Source: Acinetobacter vivianii
GTDB taxonomy: Bacteria > Pseudomonadota > Gammaproteobacteria > Pseudomonadales > Moraxellaceae
Length of the DNA: 64,000 nucleotides
Assembly (NCBI RefSeq): GCF_014635885.1
Contig: NZ_BMDR01000005.1
Location: forward strand, 335,381-399,380
Reading direction: 5' to 3'
Shown here: piece by piece, positions 1 to 9,143 of the stretch
Position numbering within the stretch: the stretch's first letter is position 1
Layout of the letters: each line of letters begins with the position of its first letter
The notes under the pieces: generated by a model
The model's database searches: none
What the model saw: the letters and a program-made list of their open reading frames with translations, nothing else
Told to the model about the DNA's origin: nothing
Translations under genes and position numbers: made by a program

Positions 1-72
1 GATGCCACAGACATCACATATAATGAGTTGGGGCCAGGTAATAACACAATTAAGATTGTACCAATAATGTAA
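1..72 (+). CDS. C-terminal end of an unidentified protein (partial)
   Basis: Frame 1 is open from the window edge for 23 codons and ends in TAA. The readable residues end in NNTIKIVPIM. The next gene on this side is on the opposite strand, and a terminator-like hairpin lies 40 bases downstream, as expected for the end of a plus-strand gene. The fragment is too short to name. It could also be chance, since 23 open codons is weak evidence. Confidence 0.4.
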   Translation, partial: DATDITYNELGPGNNTIKIVPIM

Positions 73-112
73 GTGGTTAAATCTGTTATACCGAACACGA
101 TAGAAACTCACT

Positions 113-154
113 AAAAAACCGATTTTCGCTAATATAGCAAAAATCGGTTTTTAT
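113..154. terminator. Bidirectional intrinsic terminator
   Basis: A hairpin with arms ACCGATTTT and AAAATCGGT encloses a short GC/TAATATA apex. It is flanked by an A-tract on the left and a T-tract on the right, so it can stop both the plus-strand gene entering from the left edge and the minus-strand transaldolase transcript. Confidence 0.8.
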
Positions 155-172
155 TGGTGAAAATTCGACTAA

Positions 173-1162
173 TTATGGTTTGATTTCAGCATCAATTCCA
201 AAAGATTGGCGCAGCAATAAACTCAGTTGATCACGAGCCTTGATAAAGCCATCGATACCACCTTGCAGTAACTGGAATGCCATCAAATCCTGTTCAAGTT
301 CAGCCTTAAAGCTTTCTTTGCTTTGAGCGGGACGATCAATTTTTTCAGCTTGCTGGGCTGACTCAACACTCAATTGGGCTTCAACATTTTGTTGATCCTG
401 TTCAAGTTGAGCCAACAGATTTGGCGCAATCGTCAGTAAATCACAACCTGCCAGACCCAATACCTGAGCTGTACTGCGGAAGCTAGCACCCATCACTTGA
501 GTTGTGATGCCTTGCTGTTTGTAATAATTGTAGATTTTCTTGACCGAAAGGACACCTGGATCTTTGGCAATTGGATATTGCTCAACACCTTCAGCCTTTT
601 TGTACCAGTCAAGAATACGACCTACAAAAGGTGAGATCAGCGTAACTTTTGCATCTGCACAGGCTTGTGCCTGATGTAGACCAAATAGCAGGGTAAGGTT
701 ACATGGGATACCTTCGGCTTCAAGCACTTTCGCAGCCTGAATACCTTCCCATGTTGAAGCAATCTTGATCAGGATACGCGATTGTTCAATGCCATAACCT
801 TGATACAGCTTAGACAATTCGCGTGCTTTAGCAATGGTCGCTTCCGTATCATAAGACAAAGAAGCATCGACTTCAGTTGAAATCCGGCCTTCAATGAGTT
901 TTAAAATTTCAACACCGAATTTTACAGTCAAAATATCAATCGTGCGCTCGATTAACTCGTCGCTTTGATAACCTTCTTGTTTTGCTTGGGTATAGGCATC
1001 TTCAATCAGCGCTCTGCTTTCTGGTAATTCCGCAGCCGCAGTAATGAGTGAAGGGTTGGTTGTTGCATCGAGTGGACGAAATTTTTCAATTGCTTCTAAG
1101 TCACTACTATCGGCAACAACGGTTGTTAAATCTTTTAATTGATGTAAGGCAGTCTGAGTCAT
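173..1162 (-). CDS. tal: Transaldolase
   Basis: Transaldolase moves a dihydroxyacetone unit between sedoheptulose 7-phosphate and glyceraldehyde 3-phosphate in the non-oxidative pentose phosphate pathway, in the cytosol. The 329-residue length fits the TalA/TalB class. The N-terminal DATTNPSLI motif and the RILIKIASTWEG segment carrying the Schiff-base lysine are both present, as is the LTLLFGLHQA strand. The gene stands alone: the divergent side is 113 bases of AT-rich DNA before aceR, and the 3' side has the bidirectional hairpin. Nothing is odd about it. Confidence 0.95.
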   Translation of the reverse strand: MTQTALHQLKDLTTVVADSSDLEAIEKFRPLDATTNPSLITAAAELPESRALIEDAYTQAKQEGYQSDELIERTIDILTVKFGVEILKLIEGRISTEVDASLSYDTEATIAKARELSKLYQGYGIEQSRILIKIASTWEGIQAAKVLEAEGIPCNLTLLFGLHQAQACADAKVTLISPFVGRILDWYKKAEGVEQYPIAKDPGVLSVKKIYNYYKQQGITTQVMGASFRSTAQVLGLAGCDLLTIAPNLLAQLEQDQQNVEAQLSVESAQQAEKIDRPAQSKESFKAELEQDLMAFQLLQGGIDGFIKARDQLSLLLRQSFGIDAEIKP

Positions 1163-1275
1163 TGATATAGCGTTCTTACTTAAACATATTATTGGTAATT
1201 TCTTTTATAGCATACTCTGCATAAAAGCAAAGCATCGCTTTTGTTGATGGAGTTATTCCTTAAAGTTATCTTTTA

Positions 1276-2166
1276 TTACTTCATGTGTTGACGTTGTTTA
1301 CGGATATGATCAATCAGGAATCGCGCTGCTGCACCTAGTTCACTTTCTCGACTCCAGACCAGATCGACGTAGTATTCAAATTTCGGTGTGAAATCATAAA
1401 GATCCAGAATTTTTAATTTTTTACGCAATTCAGGATTTTCATTAAACATTTCCAAAGGTAAAACGCCCCAACCCAAATTCCGAACGATCATCATACACGC
1501 GGAGTGATGGTTGTCTGTTCGCCAATAATCTTTTGAGTAAAGCAATTCAGGTCGAATGGTATTGTCTCGACTCGCCACGACAATTTGACGGGTCTGAACC
1601 ATTTGCTCAAATGAAACCTTATCCAGTTGTGCCAAAGGATTCGTTTTCGCAATCACGGGAACAAGCGCTTCACTTTTTAACTCAACGAACTGCTCACGGC
1701 TATCTAATTGTTCCCGTTCAAACATCAGGGCAAGCTGCGCAGTTTGATCAAGTAACATTTGCAGAGCATCTTCTTGCGGTGCTGAAACGACATTGAGTGA
1801 CAAGCTCGGAAAATGTTGATCGAGCAAGGTGATGTAATCTGTCCAGTTGGTATGGAGCAGTTCCGATACAACCACAATATTTAAAGTGGATTCCAAACCT
1901 GTACTTAACGCATGGGCGTGCTGTTTCCATTGATTCATTTCGATCAATAATTGCTGGGTTTTTTCATATAAAACCCACGCTTCGGCGGTCGGGGTTGGTT
2001 CTCGTCCGATCCGCTCAAATAGTTTTAGATTGAGATCAATTTCCAGATTGGCAATCGACATACTGACTGCTGAAGGTACTTTGCCTAATTTACGGGCAGC
2101 AGCAGAAAAGGAGCCTGTTTCAATGACCGTCTGAAACATGAGGAGTTGTTCTTGGTTAATATTCAT
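1276..2166 (-). CDS. aceR: LysR-family regulator, probable AceR
   Basis: This is a 296-residue LysR-type transcription factor. The N-terminal winged helix-turn-helix (about residues 1-60) reads GSFSAAARKLGKVPSAVSMSIANLE, followed by the periplasmic-binding-like effector domain. It is divergently transcribed from the PACE transporter aceI. In Acinetobacter that partner is activated by AceR, which senses chlorhexidine and polyamine-type ligands; the family assignment is seen, and the AceR identity is inferred from this context. A LysR-type T-N11-A palindrome lies in the shared gap of 88 bases, so self-regulation is likely. Confidence 0.85.
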   Translation of the reverse strand: MNINQEQLLMFQTVIETGSFSAAARKLGKVPSAVSMSIANLEIDLNLKLFERIGREPTPTAEAWVLYEKTQQLLIEMNQWKQHAHALSTGLESTLNIVVVSELLHTNWTDYITLLDQHFPSLSLNVVSAPQEDALQMLLDQTAQLALMFEREQLDSREQFVELKSEALVPVIAKTNPLAQLDKVSFEQMVQTRQIVVASRDNTIRPELLYSKDYWRTDNHHSACMMIVRNLGWGVLPLEMFNENPELRKKLKILDLYDFTPKFEYYVDLVWSRESELGAAARFLIDHIRKQRQHMK

Positions 2167-2191
2167 TTGTCAAAAAAACTGAAAGAATCTG

Positions 2192-2206
2192 ATTGGATTA
2201 ATCAAT
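2192..2206. promoter_or_regulatory. Candidate AceR operator (T-N11-A palindrome)
   Basis: ATTG-N7-CAAT is an inverted repeat that also satisfies the LysR T-N11-A rule (TTGGATTAATCAA). It lies in the 88-base gap between aceR and aceI and is the only clear dyad there. Binding is inferred from position. Confidence 0.5.
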
Positions 2207-2254
2207 ATTATAAAAATAAAATGGCAACTATCCAAACAAGAGAGTGTTACAAAA

Positions 2255-2683
2255 ATGTTGATTTCCAAAAGAAGACTCGTTCATGCGATCAGCTATGAAG
2301 TGATTTTATTGGTCATCATCGCTATTGCGTTAAGTTTTATTTTTAGTATGCCACTAGAAGTAACGGGTGTTTTAGGTACGATCATGGCGGTGATTTCTGT
2401 ATTCTGGAATATGATTTTCAACCATTACTTTGAAAAAGTGGAACAGAAATATCATTGGGAACGAACGGTTCCTGTGCGTATTCTGCATGCGATCGGATTT
2501 GAAGGCGGCTTGATGCTCGCAACCATTCCAATCATTGCTTATTTAATGAAAATGACAATTATTGAAGCAATTATTTTAGACTTCGGTTTGACGATGTGTA
2601 TTCTGGTTTATACATTCATCTTCCAATGGTGCTATGACATGATTGAAGGACGTTTCTTTCCAAATGCCAAACTTGCATCATAA
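2255..2683 (+). CDS. aceI: PACE-family efflux pump AceI
   Basis: AceI is an inner-membrane proton-coupled exporter of chlorhexidine and, physiologically, of short-chain diamines such as cadaverine and putrescine. The 142-residue protein has four predicted membrane helices forming two tandem BTP domains. Both PACE signature pairs are visible: RLVHAISYE, containing the essential Glu15, with WNMIFNHYFE in the first repeat, and RILHAIGFE in the second. Its sequence is nearly that of the A. baumannii prototype as I know it. An AAGAGAG ribosome site precedes the ATG. The gene ends in a strong hairpin. Confidence 0.95.
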   Translation: MLISKRRLVHAISYEVILLVIIAIALSFIFSMPLEVTGVLGTIMAVISVFWNMIFNHYFEKVEQKYHWERTVPVRILHAIGFEGGLMLATIPIIAYLMKMTIIEAIILDFGLTMCILVYTFIFQWCYDMIEGRFFPNAKLAS

Positions 2684-2705
2684 TTTATAATTAAGATGGA
2701 TGAAG

Positions 2706-2742
2706 AAGCACTTTTCAGAATTTGATGAAAAGTGCTTTTTTT
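2706..2742 (+). terminator. Intrinsic terminator after aceI
   Basis: The arms AAGCACTTTTCA and TGAAAAGTGCTT form a long perfect stem, followed immediately by a T-tract. Confidence 0.9.
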
Positions 2743-2895
2743 ATTGTCTGTAATTTATCTAATAATATGATAAAAAATAGCCTAAGTAAGTTAAATGCTT
2801 TTAAAGCGATCAAAATTACGGTTTCACATCAATATAAAAATCTCTAAACCGAAGAGATGATCTGATCTTGTTTTAGATAGAAAAGTAGGGACTTT

Positions 2896-3399
2896 ATGAC
2901 TTTTAAAGCGCTTTTTGTTGAAATTTATTATGGTGATTATTCAAAAGAAATCATCGCCAAAAAAATTAATGAATATATAGAAAACAATGAAATTATAGAG
3001 ATGGATTTTTTTGAACTATTAGATACTAGGGTAGAGCAGAAAGCTTCACTATTTGAACTGATTCAAGCAACAGATCCCAGTTTTTCAGTAGATTGTGTTG
3101 AGGCAGAAGTTCTAGCGGCTCGTTATTTCCTAAAGGTTTTAGAGCATTACCAAAATGGTCAGATAAGGCCTTTTGATTTATGTCGAATTTTTAACAATAT
3201 AGAGGCGGGTTTTATCGAAGCTCCGCGTCATCTTGATGAGAAAATTGTATATTATCCCTCATGGCTAGGTGATTTATATGGCGCTTGTGACTGGTGTGAT
3301 GGAGAGTGGACATATGAAAATAGTCCTCATCTTGTTATTGAGGTAAAAAAGCAAATCCAGAATATTAAAGATTGGTTATCAAACCCTGTTTTTAAATAA
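2896..3399 (+). CDS. Hypothetical small acidic protein
   Basis: I do not recognise this 167-residue protein. It is acidic, has no signal peptide or membrane helix, and contains two Trp/Cys-rich stretches near the C-terminus (PSWLGDLYGACDWCDGEW). A GTAGGGA ribosome site lies eight bases before the ATG, so it is probably translated. Size and acidity recall immunity proteins of contact-dependent or polymorphic toxin systems, but no toxin is adjacent and this is only a resemblance. The AT content looks somewhat higher than that of the flanking core genes. Confidence 0.75.
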   Translation: MTFKALFVEIYYGDYSKEIIAKKINEYIENNEIIEMDFFELLDTRVEQKASLFELIQATDPSFSVDCVEAEVLAARYFLKVLEHYQNGQIRPFDLCRIFNNIEAGFIEAPRHLDEKIVYYPSWLGDLYGACDWCDGEWTYENSPHLVIEVKKQIQNIKDWLSNPVFK

Positions 3400-3524
3400 T
3401 AGTGACTTTGATAGCAATTCTCTTTGATCTACTGCATAGACAATTTTGCATTAAGGATAAGCCAAAAAATTCCTATTCATAAAAAACATCATGCTAAAAT
3501 AGGGAACTTATCTTTTTAGATTGC

Positions 3525-6500
3525 ATGATTTTCTCTATGTTCCAACAAGAAATCTCTCAATTAAACCTACAACAATTTAAAGCGGGCGAAAAACGCTGGA
3601 TCGGTTCCTTGTTGGGATCATCGGCAGCATTATTATTCAAAGAAATCGCAACCCAAAGCTCGAATCTCTACGTCATTGTGGCTCGGAATAATCAGCACCT
3701 TGCCCAGTTGGAAAGTGAGCTTGAGTTTTATGGCATTAAGCCAACGATTTTTCCTGATTGGGAAATTTTGCCGTATGACCGTTTGTCTCCGCATCAGGAT
3801 ATTGTGTCTGAGCGTTTGGCCATTTTATCGCATATGCCGCAAAAGGGCATTCTACTGATTTCGGCGAGTACGCTAGCACAGCGTGTTGCACCATATTCGT
3901 GGGTAGTGGGTGAACACTTTGATATTAAGGTTGGGCAAAAGCTAGATTTAGAACTACAAAAAAAGCAGCTGGTACAAGCGGGTTATCGTTTGGTAGACAC
4001 GGTTTATGATCACGGTGAATTTGCTGTTCGCGGTAGTATCATGGATATTTTTGCTTCTGGGCAAGATCAGCCGATTCGGATTGACTTATTTGATGATGAA
4101 ATTGAAAGCTTAAAATTCTTTGATCCGGAAACGCAACGTACGACAGAATCATTAAAAAACTTCACGGTTTTACCTGCGAAAGAATTTCCTTTGAAAGAAG
4201 GGCGTTCTATTTTCAGAGACCGTTATGCGGAAAGTTTTCCAACGGCAAATCCAAAGAAAAATCCAATTTATCAGGATGTGCTTGAAGGTATTTCGACGCC
4301 TGGATTGGAATTCTACCTGCCATTATTCTTTGATAAGAAGGTAATGGAAGCGCAAAGTATGTTCACAACATACTTACCAAAAAATTGCGTTGTCATTACA
4401 AATAATGAGGTTGAAGACGAATTAATCAATTTCTGGAAAGAAGTTGTGCGTCGCTATGAAGATCGTCGTCATAACATTGACCAACCGATTCTGCCGCCTG
4501 AAGAACTGTTCTTGATGCCCAATCATGTGTTACAGGCACTTAATCAGTTTCCAAGAATTGTGGCTTCAGCAGAGGCATTTGAAGCTAAAGCGGGTGTGTT
4601 AAATCTTGCCGCCGAGCAACCACCCAAATTGCCTGTTGATCCAAAAAAGGAACAACCTTTCGAAGCAGTTAAACACTATATTGATCAGGTTAAACATCCT
4701 GTTTTGTTGGTGGCAGAGAGTGCAGGTCGCCGTGAAACCTTAAAAGATGCGTTGCGTGGTGTATTGGGCGAAATTCAGAATGTAGAGAGTTTTGCTCAAT
4801 TCCAGAAAGATAAATTACAAGTTGCGATTACTAGTGCGCCTTTAGACCGTGGTTTGTTGCTTACAGATCAGTTATCGGTCATTTCAGAAAATCAGCTGTA
4901 CGAACATAGGGTGGTACAGCGTCGCCGTAAGCGTCAGCAGGAAGTTTCTGAAGAATTCCTTATTCGCAGCTTAACCGAGCTGAGTATTGGCGCGCCTGTC
5001 GTGCATATTGACCATGGTGTAGGGCGTTATGCAGGTTTAGTGACGCTGGAAATCGATGAGCAGGATCATGAATTTTTACAACTAGATTATGCCGATGGCG
5101 CAAAAGTCTACGTTCCTGTCACCAATTTACATTTAATCAGTCGCTATAGTGGTGGTGATCCAGATCTGGCACCATTGCATAAGCTGGGTACAGACACATG
5201 GAGCAAAGCAAAACGTAAGGCTTTGGAGCAGATTCATGATGTGGCGGCGGAATTACTGCATATCCAGGCGCGTCGCCAGTCTAAACCCGGCTTTGCTTTT
5301 GAACTTGATCATACGGGTTATATGCAATTTGCCAGCGGTTTTGCCTATGAAGAAACGCTTGATCAGGCCAATGCGATTGAAGCGACCATTCATGATATGC
5401 AGCTAGCTAAACCGATGGATCGTTTGGTGTGTGGTGATGTTGGTTTTGGTAAAACAGAAGTGGCGATGCGTGCGGCTTTTGTTGCGGTACAGAATAATAA
5501 ACAGGTGGCTGTGTTAGTTCCAACCACCTTATTGGCCCAGCAACATTTTGAGTCCTTTAAAGACCGTTTTGCGGATACGGCAGTACGTATCGAAGTGTTG
5601 TCTCGATTCGGTAGTAATAAAGCCCATTTGAAAATTATTGAAGATTTGGCCGAAGGTAAGGTCGATATCGTGGTCGGGACGCACAAAATTTTGCAAGAGA
5701 ACGTGCAATTTAAAAATCTTGGTCTGATGATTGTCGACGAAGAGCATCGTTTTGGCGTGCGTGACAAAGAGCGAATCAAGGCGCTACGTGCTGATGTGGA
5801 TATGCTGACGCTGACAGCGACACCGATTCCGCGTACCTTGAATATGGCTTTCTCTGGCATGCGTGATCTCTCGATTATTGCTACGCCGCCAGCACGTCGT
5901 TTAGCAGTGAAAACCTTTGTTCAGGAACATACCGATGATTCGGTGAAAGAGGCAATTCTGCGTGAATTGTTACGTGGTGGGCAGGTGTACTTCTTGCACA
6001 ATGAAGTTGATACCATCGAACGGACTGCGGAAAATATACGTCATCTGGTGCCTGAAGCACGTGTTGCGGTAGCGCATGGACAAATGCGCGAACGTGAACT
6101 TGAGCAGGTGATGCAGCAGTTCTACCATAAGGAATATAACGTATTGGTGTGCTCGACTATTATCGAGACCGGTATTGATGTGCCGAATGCCAACACGATT
6201 ATTATCGAACGTGCAGATAAGCTCGGTCTCGCACAGTTACACCAGTTGCGTGGTCGTGTTGGGCGTTCACATCACCAAGCCTATGCCTATTTGTTGGTTC
6301 CGTCGATTAAGCATCTGAAAGGTGATGCTGAAAAACGTCTGGATGCCATTCAACGTGCTTCAACGCTCGGTGCTGGCTTTATGCTGGCTACAGAGGATCT
6401 GGAAATTCGAGGCGCGGGTGAGTTGCTCGGTGAGCAGCAAAGCGGTTCTATGCAGGCCATCGGATATAGTCTGTATATGGAAATGCTGGAGAAGGCGACC

Positions 6501-6995
6501 AAAGCAATTCAGAAAGGTAAAACACCAAACTTTGATGCACCATTGTCATTAACGGCTGAAATTAATTTACATATGCCAGCGTTGATTCCAGATGATTATC
6601 TTGGTGATGTACATCAGCGCTTGTTGTTCTATAAGCGCATTAGTAATACTGATAGTCAGGAGAAGCTCGACAATATTCGTATGGAGCTGATTGATCGTTT
6701 TGGTATTCCGCCACAACCTGTAAAACAGCTATTTAGCGTTCATCAGTTGCGTTTAAAGGCAGAACAACTGGGCATTACCAAGATTGATATCAATAGCAAT
6801 GGCGGTTATATCGAGTTTTCTCCAGAGACACCTGTACAGGCGATCAGTATCATTCAACTGATGCAGAAGCAACCAACGTATTACCGGATGGAAGGCGGGC
6901 AACGCTTGAAAGTCATGGTGCAACTGGCTGAGTACGATAAGCGAATCCAGTTCATTATTGATCTGCTCAACAAGCTGGTGAGTGAGTTGAATTAA
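3525..6995 (+). CDS. mfd: Transcription-repair coupling factor Mfd
   Basis: Mfd is an ATP-dependent DNA translocase that removes RNA polymerase stalled at lesions and recruits UvrA. The 1156-residue length is normal. Domains in order are the UvrB-like N-terminal region (UvrA binding), the RNA polymerase interaction domain (around VVHIDHGVGRYAGL), the RecG-like helicase core with Walker A in GDVGFGKTEVAMRAAF and the VDEEHRFG box, and the C-terminal TRCF autoinhibitory domain. An alternative ATG four codons downstream (3537) gives MFQQEIS and may be the true start; neither has a strong ribosome site. Confidence 0.97.
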   Translation: MIFSMFQQEISQLNLQQFKAGEKRWIGSLLGSSAALLFKEIATQSSNLYVIVARNNQHLAQLESELEFYGIKPTIFPDWEILPYDRLSPHQDIVSERLAILSHMPQKGILLISASTLAQRVAPYSWVVGEHFDIKVGQKLDLELQKKQLVQAGYRLVDTVYDHGEFAVRGSIMDIFASGQDQPIRIDLFDDEIESLKFFDPETQRTTESLKNFTVLPAKEFPLKEGRSIFRDRYAESFPTANPKKNPIYQDVLEGISTPGLEFYLPLFFDKKVMEAQSMFTTYLPKNCVVITNNEVEDELINFWKEVVRRYEDRRHNIDQPILPPEELFLMPNHVLQALNQFPRIVASAEAFEAKAGVLNLAAEQPPKLPVDPKKEQPFEAVKHYIDQVKHPVLLVAESAGRRETLKDALRGVLGEIQNVESFAQFQKDKLQVAITSAPLDRGLLLTDQLSVISENQLYEHRVVQRRRKRQQEVSEEFLIRSLTELSIGAPVVHIDHGVGRYAGLVTLEIDEQDHEFLQLDYADGAKVYVPVTNLHLISRYSGGDPDLAPLHKLGTDTWSKAKRKALEQIHDVAAELLHIQARRQSKPGFAFELDHTGYMQFASGFAYEETLDQANAIEATIHDMQLAKPMDRLVCGDVGFGKTEVAMRAAFVAVQNNKQVAVLVPTTLLAQQHFESFKDRFADTAVRIEVLSRFGSNKAHLKIIEDLAEGKVDIVVGTHKILQENVQFKNLGLMIVDEEHRFGVRDKERIKALRADVDMLTLTATPIPRTLNMAFSGMRDLSIIATPPARRLAVKTFVQEHTDDSVKEAILRELLRGGQVYFLHNEVDTIERTAENIRHLVPEARVAVAHGQMRERELEQVMQQFYHKEYNVLVCSTIIETGIDVPNANTIIIERADKLGLAQLHQLRGRVGRSHHQAYAYLLVPSIKHLKGDAEKRLDAIQRASTLGAGFMLATEDLEIRGAGELLGEQQSGSMQAIGYSLYMEMLEKATKAIQKGKTPNFDAPLSLTAEINLHMPALIPDDYLGDVHQRLLFYKRISNTDSQEKLDNIRMELIDRFGIPPQPVKQLFSVHQLRLKAEQLGITKIDINSNGGYIEFSPETPVQAISIIQLMQKQPTYYRMEGGQRLKVMVQLAEYDKRIQFIIDLLNKLVSELN

Positions 6996-7193
6996 TACCT
7001 TGAAAATTGATAATTGAGTGTTAATTGAGCAAGTTTGGTTTTTTGCAAGATCGCGACATGTTTTTGATCAGATGTTCCTGCAATAAATGAGGAAAATCAT
7101 TGTTATTTGTAAGCAAACGGGTGACTAATAATATTCACATCAAAACTGATGTGATAGTATTGATCATCATTATTCTGCATCATTTATAAAGAT

Positions 7194-7628
7194 ATGTTTA
7201 GTTTGCATCCACAACTTGCTCAAGATACATTTTTTGTAGGCGACTTTCCGCTTTCAACATGTCGTTTAATGAATGATATGCAATTTCCTTGGCTAATCCT
7301 TGTACCTCGTGTACCAGGCGTTACAGAACTATATGAATTAAGCCAAGCAGATCAAGAACAATTTCTACGTGAATCAAGCTGGTTATCAAGCCAACTTTCA
7401 CGTGTGTTCCGTGCAGACAAGATGAATGTGGCAGCACTAGGGAACGTCGTTCCTCAGCTTCATTTCCATCATGTTGTACGTTATCAAAACGATGTGGCAT
7501 GGCCGAAACCAGTATGGGGAACGCCAGCAGTACCATACAGTAATGATGTACTCGCGCATATGCGTCAAACATTGATGCTTGCGCTACGCGGTCAAGGTGA
7601 TATGCCATTTGACTGGCGCATGGACTGA
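7194..7628 (+). CDS. HIT-family protein (histidine triad)
   Basis: This 144-residue HIT-superfamily protein is likely a nucleotide hydrolase or nucleotidyl-binding enzyme. The C-terminal motif reads QLHFHHVV, so the first histidine of the usual H-x-H-x-H triad is Gln while the middle (nucleophilic) and last His remain. WLILVPRVPGVTELYEL is the typical preceding strand and helix. It lies between mfd and the cyclase with its own 198-base upstream gap. The substrate cannot be told from sequence. Confidence 0.85.
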   Translation: MFSLHPQLAQDTFFVGDFPLSTCRLMNDMQFPWLILVPRVPGVTELYELSQADQEQFLRESSWLSSQLSRVFRADKMNVAALGNVVPQLHFHHVVRYQNDVAWPKPVWGTPAVPYSNDVLAHMRQTLMLALRGQGDMPFDWRMD

Positions 7629-7680
7629 TCCAGAAAATAGAATAAAAAACAGTATTCTATAATAAGAAAAGGAGGACAGA

Positions 7681-9117
7681 GTGCCACTAGATAGGTTGAT
7701 TGATAAAGAACCTAGACAGTTCGCTTATTTCCATCGTTTGATGGGATACTCGATTCTGTCACTGATTTTGGTAATTTATACATTTACCTCTACCAGTGCT
7801 AGCTATCAGCTCTATCTCCTTCCATTATTACTGGCTTATTTTCTATTTTGTCCCCGTTTGGAAAAATGGCTGCAATATAAATTTGATAAAAAAATAGAAA
7901 AAAACGTTCTATTTGCCAATGAAGCCATCATTATTGCGCTTGTTCTTGCCGCATTACATTTAAGTTTAGTGCCAACATTTACGATCTTATTTGCATTGCT
8001 CTATGTCGGTCTAAACAATAAAATTTCCTTGCCTGTCTCATGTCTGATCGGATTGATTGGTGTAATTACATTCTACTTTAGTACCTATATCATTTTTGGT
8101 ACGGAAGAGTATTTTGAACCGACCAATCCTGAATTGACCGTTGTCAGTTTGCTCGGCTTGATGATGTTTATCGTGATTGGTAACTATTACCAGCATCGTC
8201 GCCTGAATATTCTCGGACAGCAACGCCAGCATTATCATAATCAGATGACTCGCTATATTGCTTTTGCAAACCAGCTCAGTCGTTACGCGCCGCTGCAATT
8301 GTGGCAATCGATTATGCGTGGAGAAGCGGAAGCAAAAATTGAATATAAGCGTAAAAAACTCACGATTTTCTTCTCCGATATTCAAGGTTTCACGGAACTT
8401 TCAGAAACACTCATCCCAGACGATTTAGCCTTCTTACTGAACGATTACTTGAGTCATATGACCGAGATTGCCAAGCAGTATGAAGCGACAGTCGATAAGT
8501 TTATGGGTGATGCGATTCTTATTTTCTTTGGTGATCCAAATTCGCAAGGCGTTGAACAAGATGCAAAATCTTGTGTGGAAATGGCGATTGCGATGCGTCA
8601 ACAAATGAAATTGTTGCGTGAGCGCTGGAAGAAAATGGGCTATCCAGCCTTGCATATCCGCATGGGAATTAGTACGGGTTATTGTCACGTAGGTAATTAT
8701 GGCGCTTCACATCGAATGGCATATACCATTGTCGGGCGTGATGTGAATTTGGCTGCACGTTTGCAGTCTGCTGCTGAAGTTGATGAAATCCTGATTGCCG
8801 ATGACACACATCAACTGATTAAAAATGAGTTTTTATGTGTGCCGAAAGTGCCGATCTATTTAAAAGGTATTCAAGGCCCAGTGAAAACCTGGCAGGTGAT
8901 GGAAAAATTCACAGGCAAAAAATCTGATACGCAACAATGGTTTGATTTTGATTATAAAGGCTTCCATTTGGTTCTCAATCTGGAAGAAGTACAAAACTAT
9001 GAATACCCAGAACTGGTCGAGATTCTGGAAAACATGGTTCAACGTATCAAGACCCAGCAAAAGATTACCAATGCGCAGGGCATTCCTAAACTCACTTTAG
9101 ATGATGAAGTGAGATAG
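7681..9117 (+). CDS. Membrane-bound class III adenylate/guanylate cyclase
   Basis: The N-terminal 190 residues hold about six hydrophobic segments and are followed by a cyclase homology domain. Catalytic residues can be read: metal-binding Asp233 (FFSDIQGF) and Asp277 (KFMGD), purine-selecting Lys273 and Thr349 (AYTIVGR), and transition-state Asn356 and Arg360 in VNLAARL. The Lys/Thr pair is the class IIIb adenylate-cyclase pattern, so the product is most likely cAMP. Translation begins at GTG with a perfect AAGGAGG five bases upstream. A. baumannii has a cAMP-producing cyclase described as CavA; whether this is its orthologue I cannot verify. Confidence 0.92.
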   Translation: MPLDRLIDKEPRQFAYFHRLMGYSILSLILVIYTFTSTSASYQLYLLPLLLAYFLFCPRLEKWLQYKFDKKIEKNVLFANEAIIIALVLAALHLSLVPTFTILFALLYVGLNNKISLPVSCLIGLIGVITFYFSTYIIFGTEEYFEPTNPELTVVSLLGLMMFIVIGNYYQHRRLNILGQQRQHYHNQMTRYIAFANQLSRYAPLQLWQSIMRGEAEAKIEYKRKKLTIFFSDIQGFTELSETLIPDDLAFLLNDYLSHMTEIAKQYEATVDKFMGDAILIFFGDPNSQGVEQDAKSCVEMAIAMRQQMKLLRERWKKMGYPALHIRMGISTGYCHVGNYGASHRMAYTIVGRDVNLAARLQSAAEVDEILIADDTHQLIKNEFLCVPKVPIYLKGIQGPVKTWQVMEKFTGKKSDTQQWFDFDYKGFHLVLNLEEVQNYEYPELVEILENMVQRIKTQQKITNAQGIPKLTLDDEVR

Positions 9118-9125
9118 ACAACTCA

Positions 9126-9143
9126 ATACTCAATGTTGAGTAT
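9126..9143. repeat. Inverted repeat at convergent gene ends
   Basis: ATACTCAA-TG-TTGAGTAT is a perfect 8-base dyad spanning the stop codon of the Rrf2 gene, just past the cyclase stop. It lacks a clear U-tract. It may still act as a weak transcript-end hairpin for the converging genes. Confidence 0.4.

Noticed and set aside
1533..1796. An 87-codon plus-strand frame inside aceR
   Set aside because: It lies wholly antisense to a well-supported LysR gene and has no ribosome site or family likeness.
5390..5860. A 156-codon minus-strand frame inside mfd
   Set aside because: Antisense shadow of the conserved helicase core; its Ser/Arg/Ile-rich composition is typical of such shadows.
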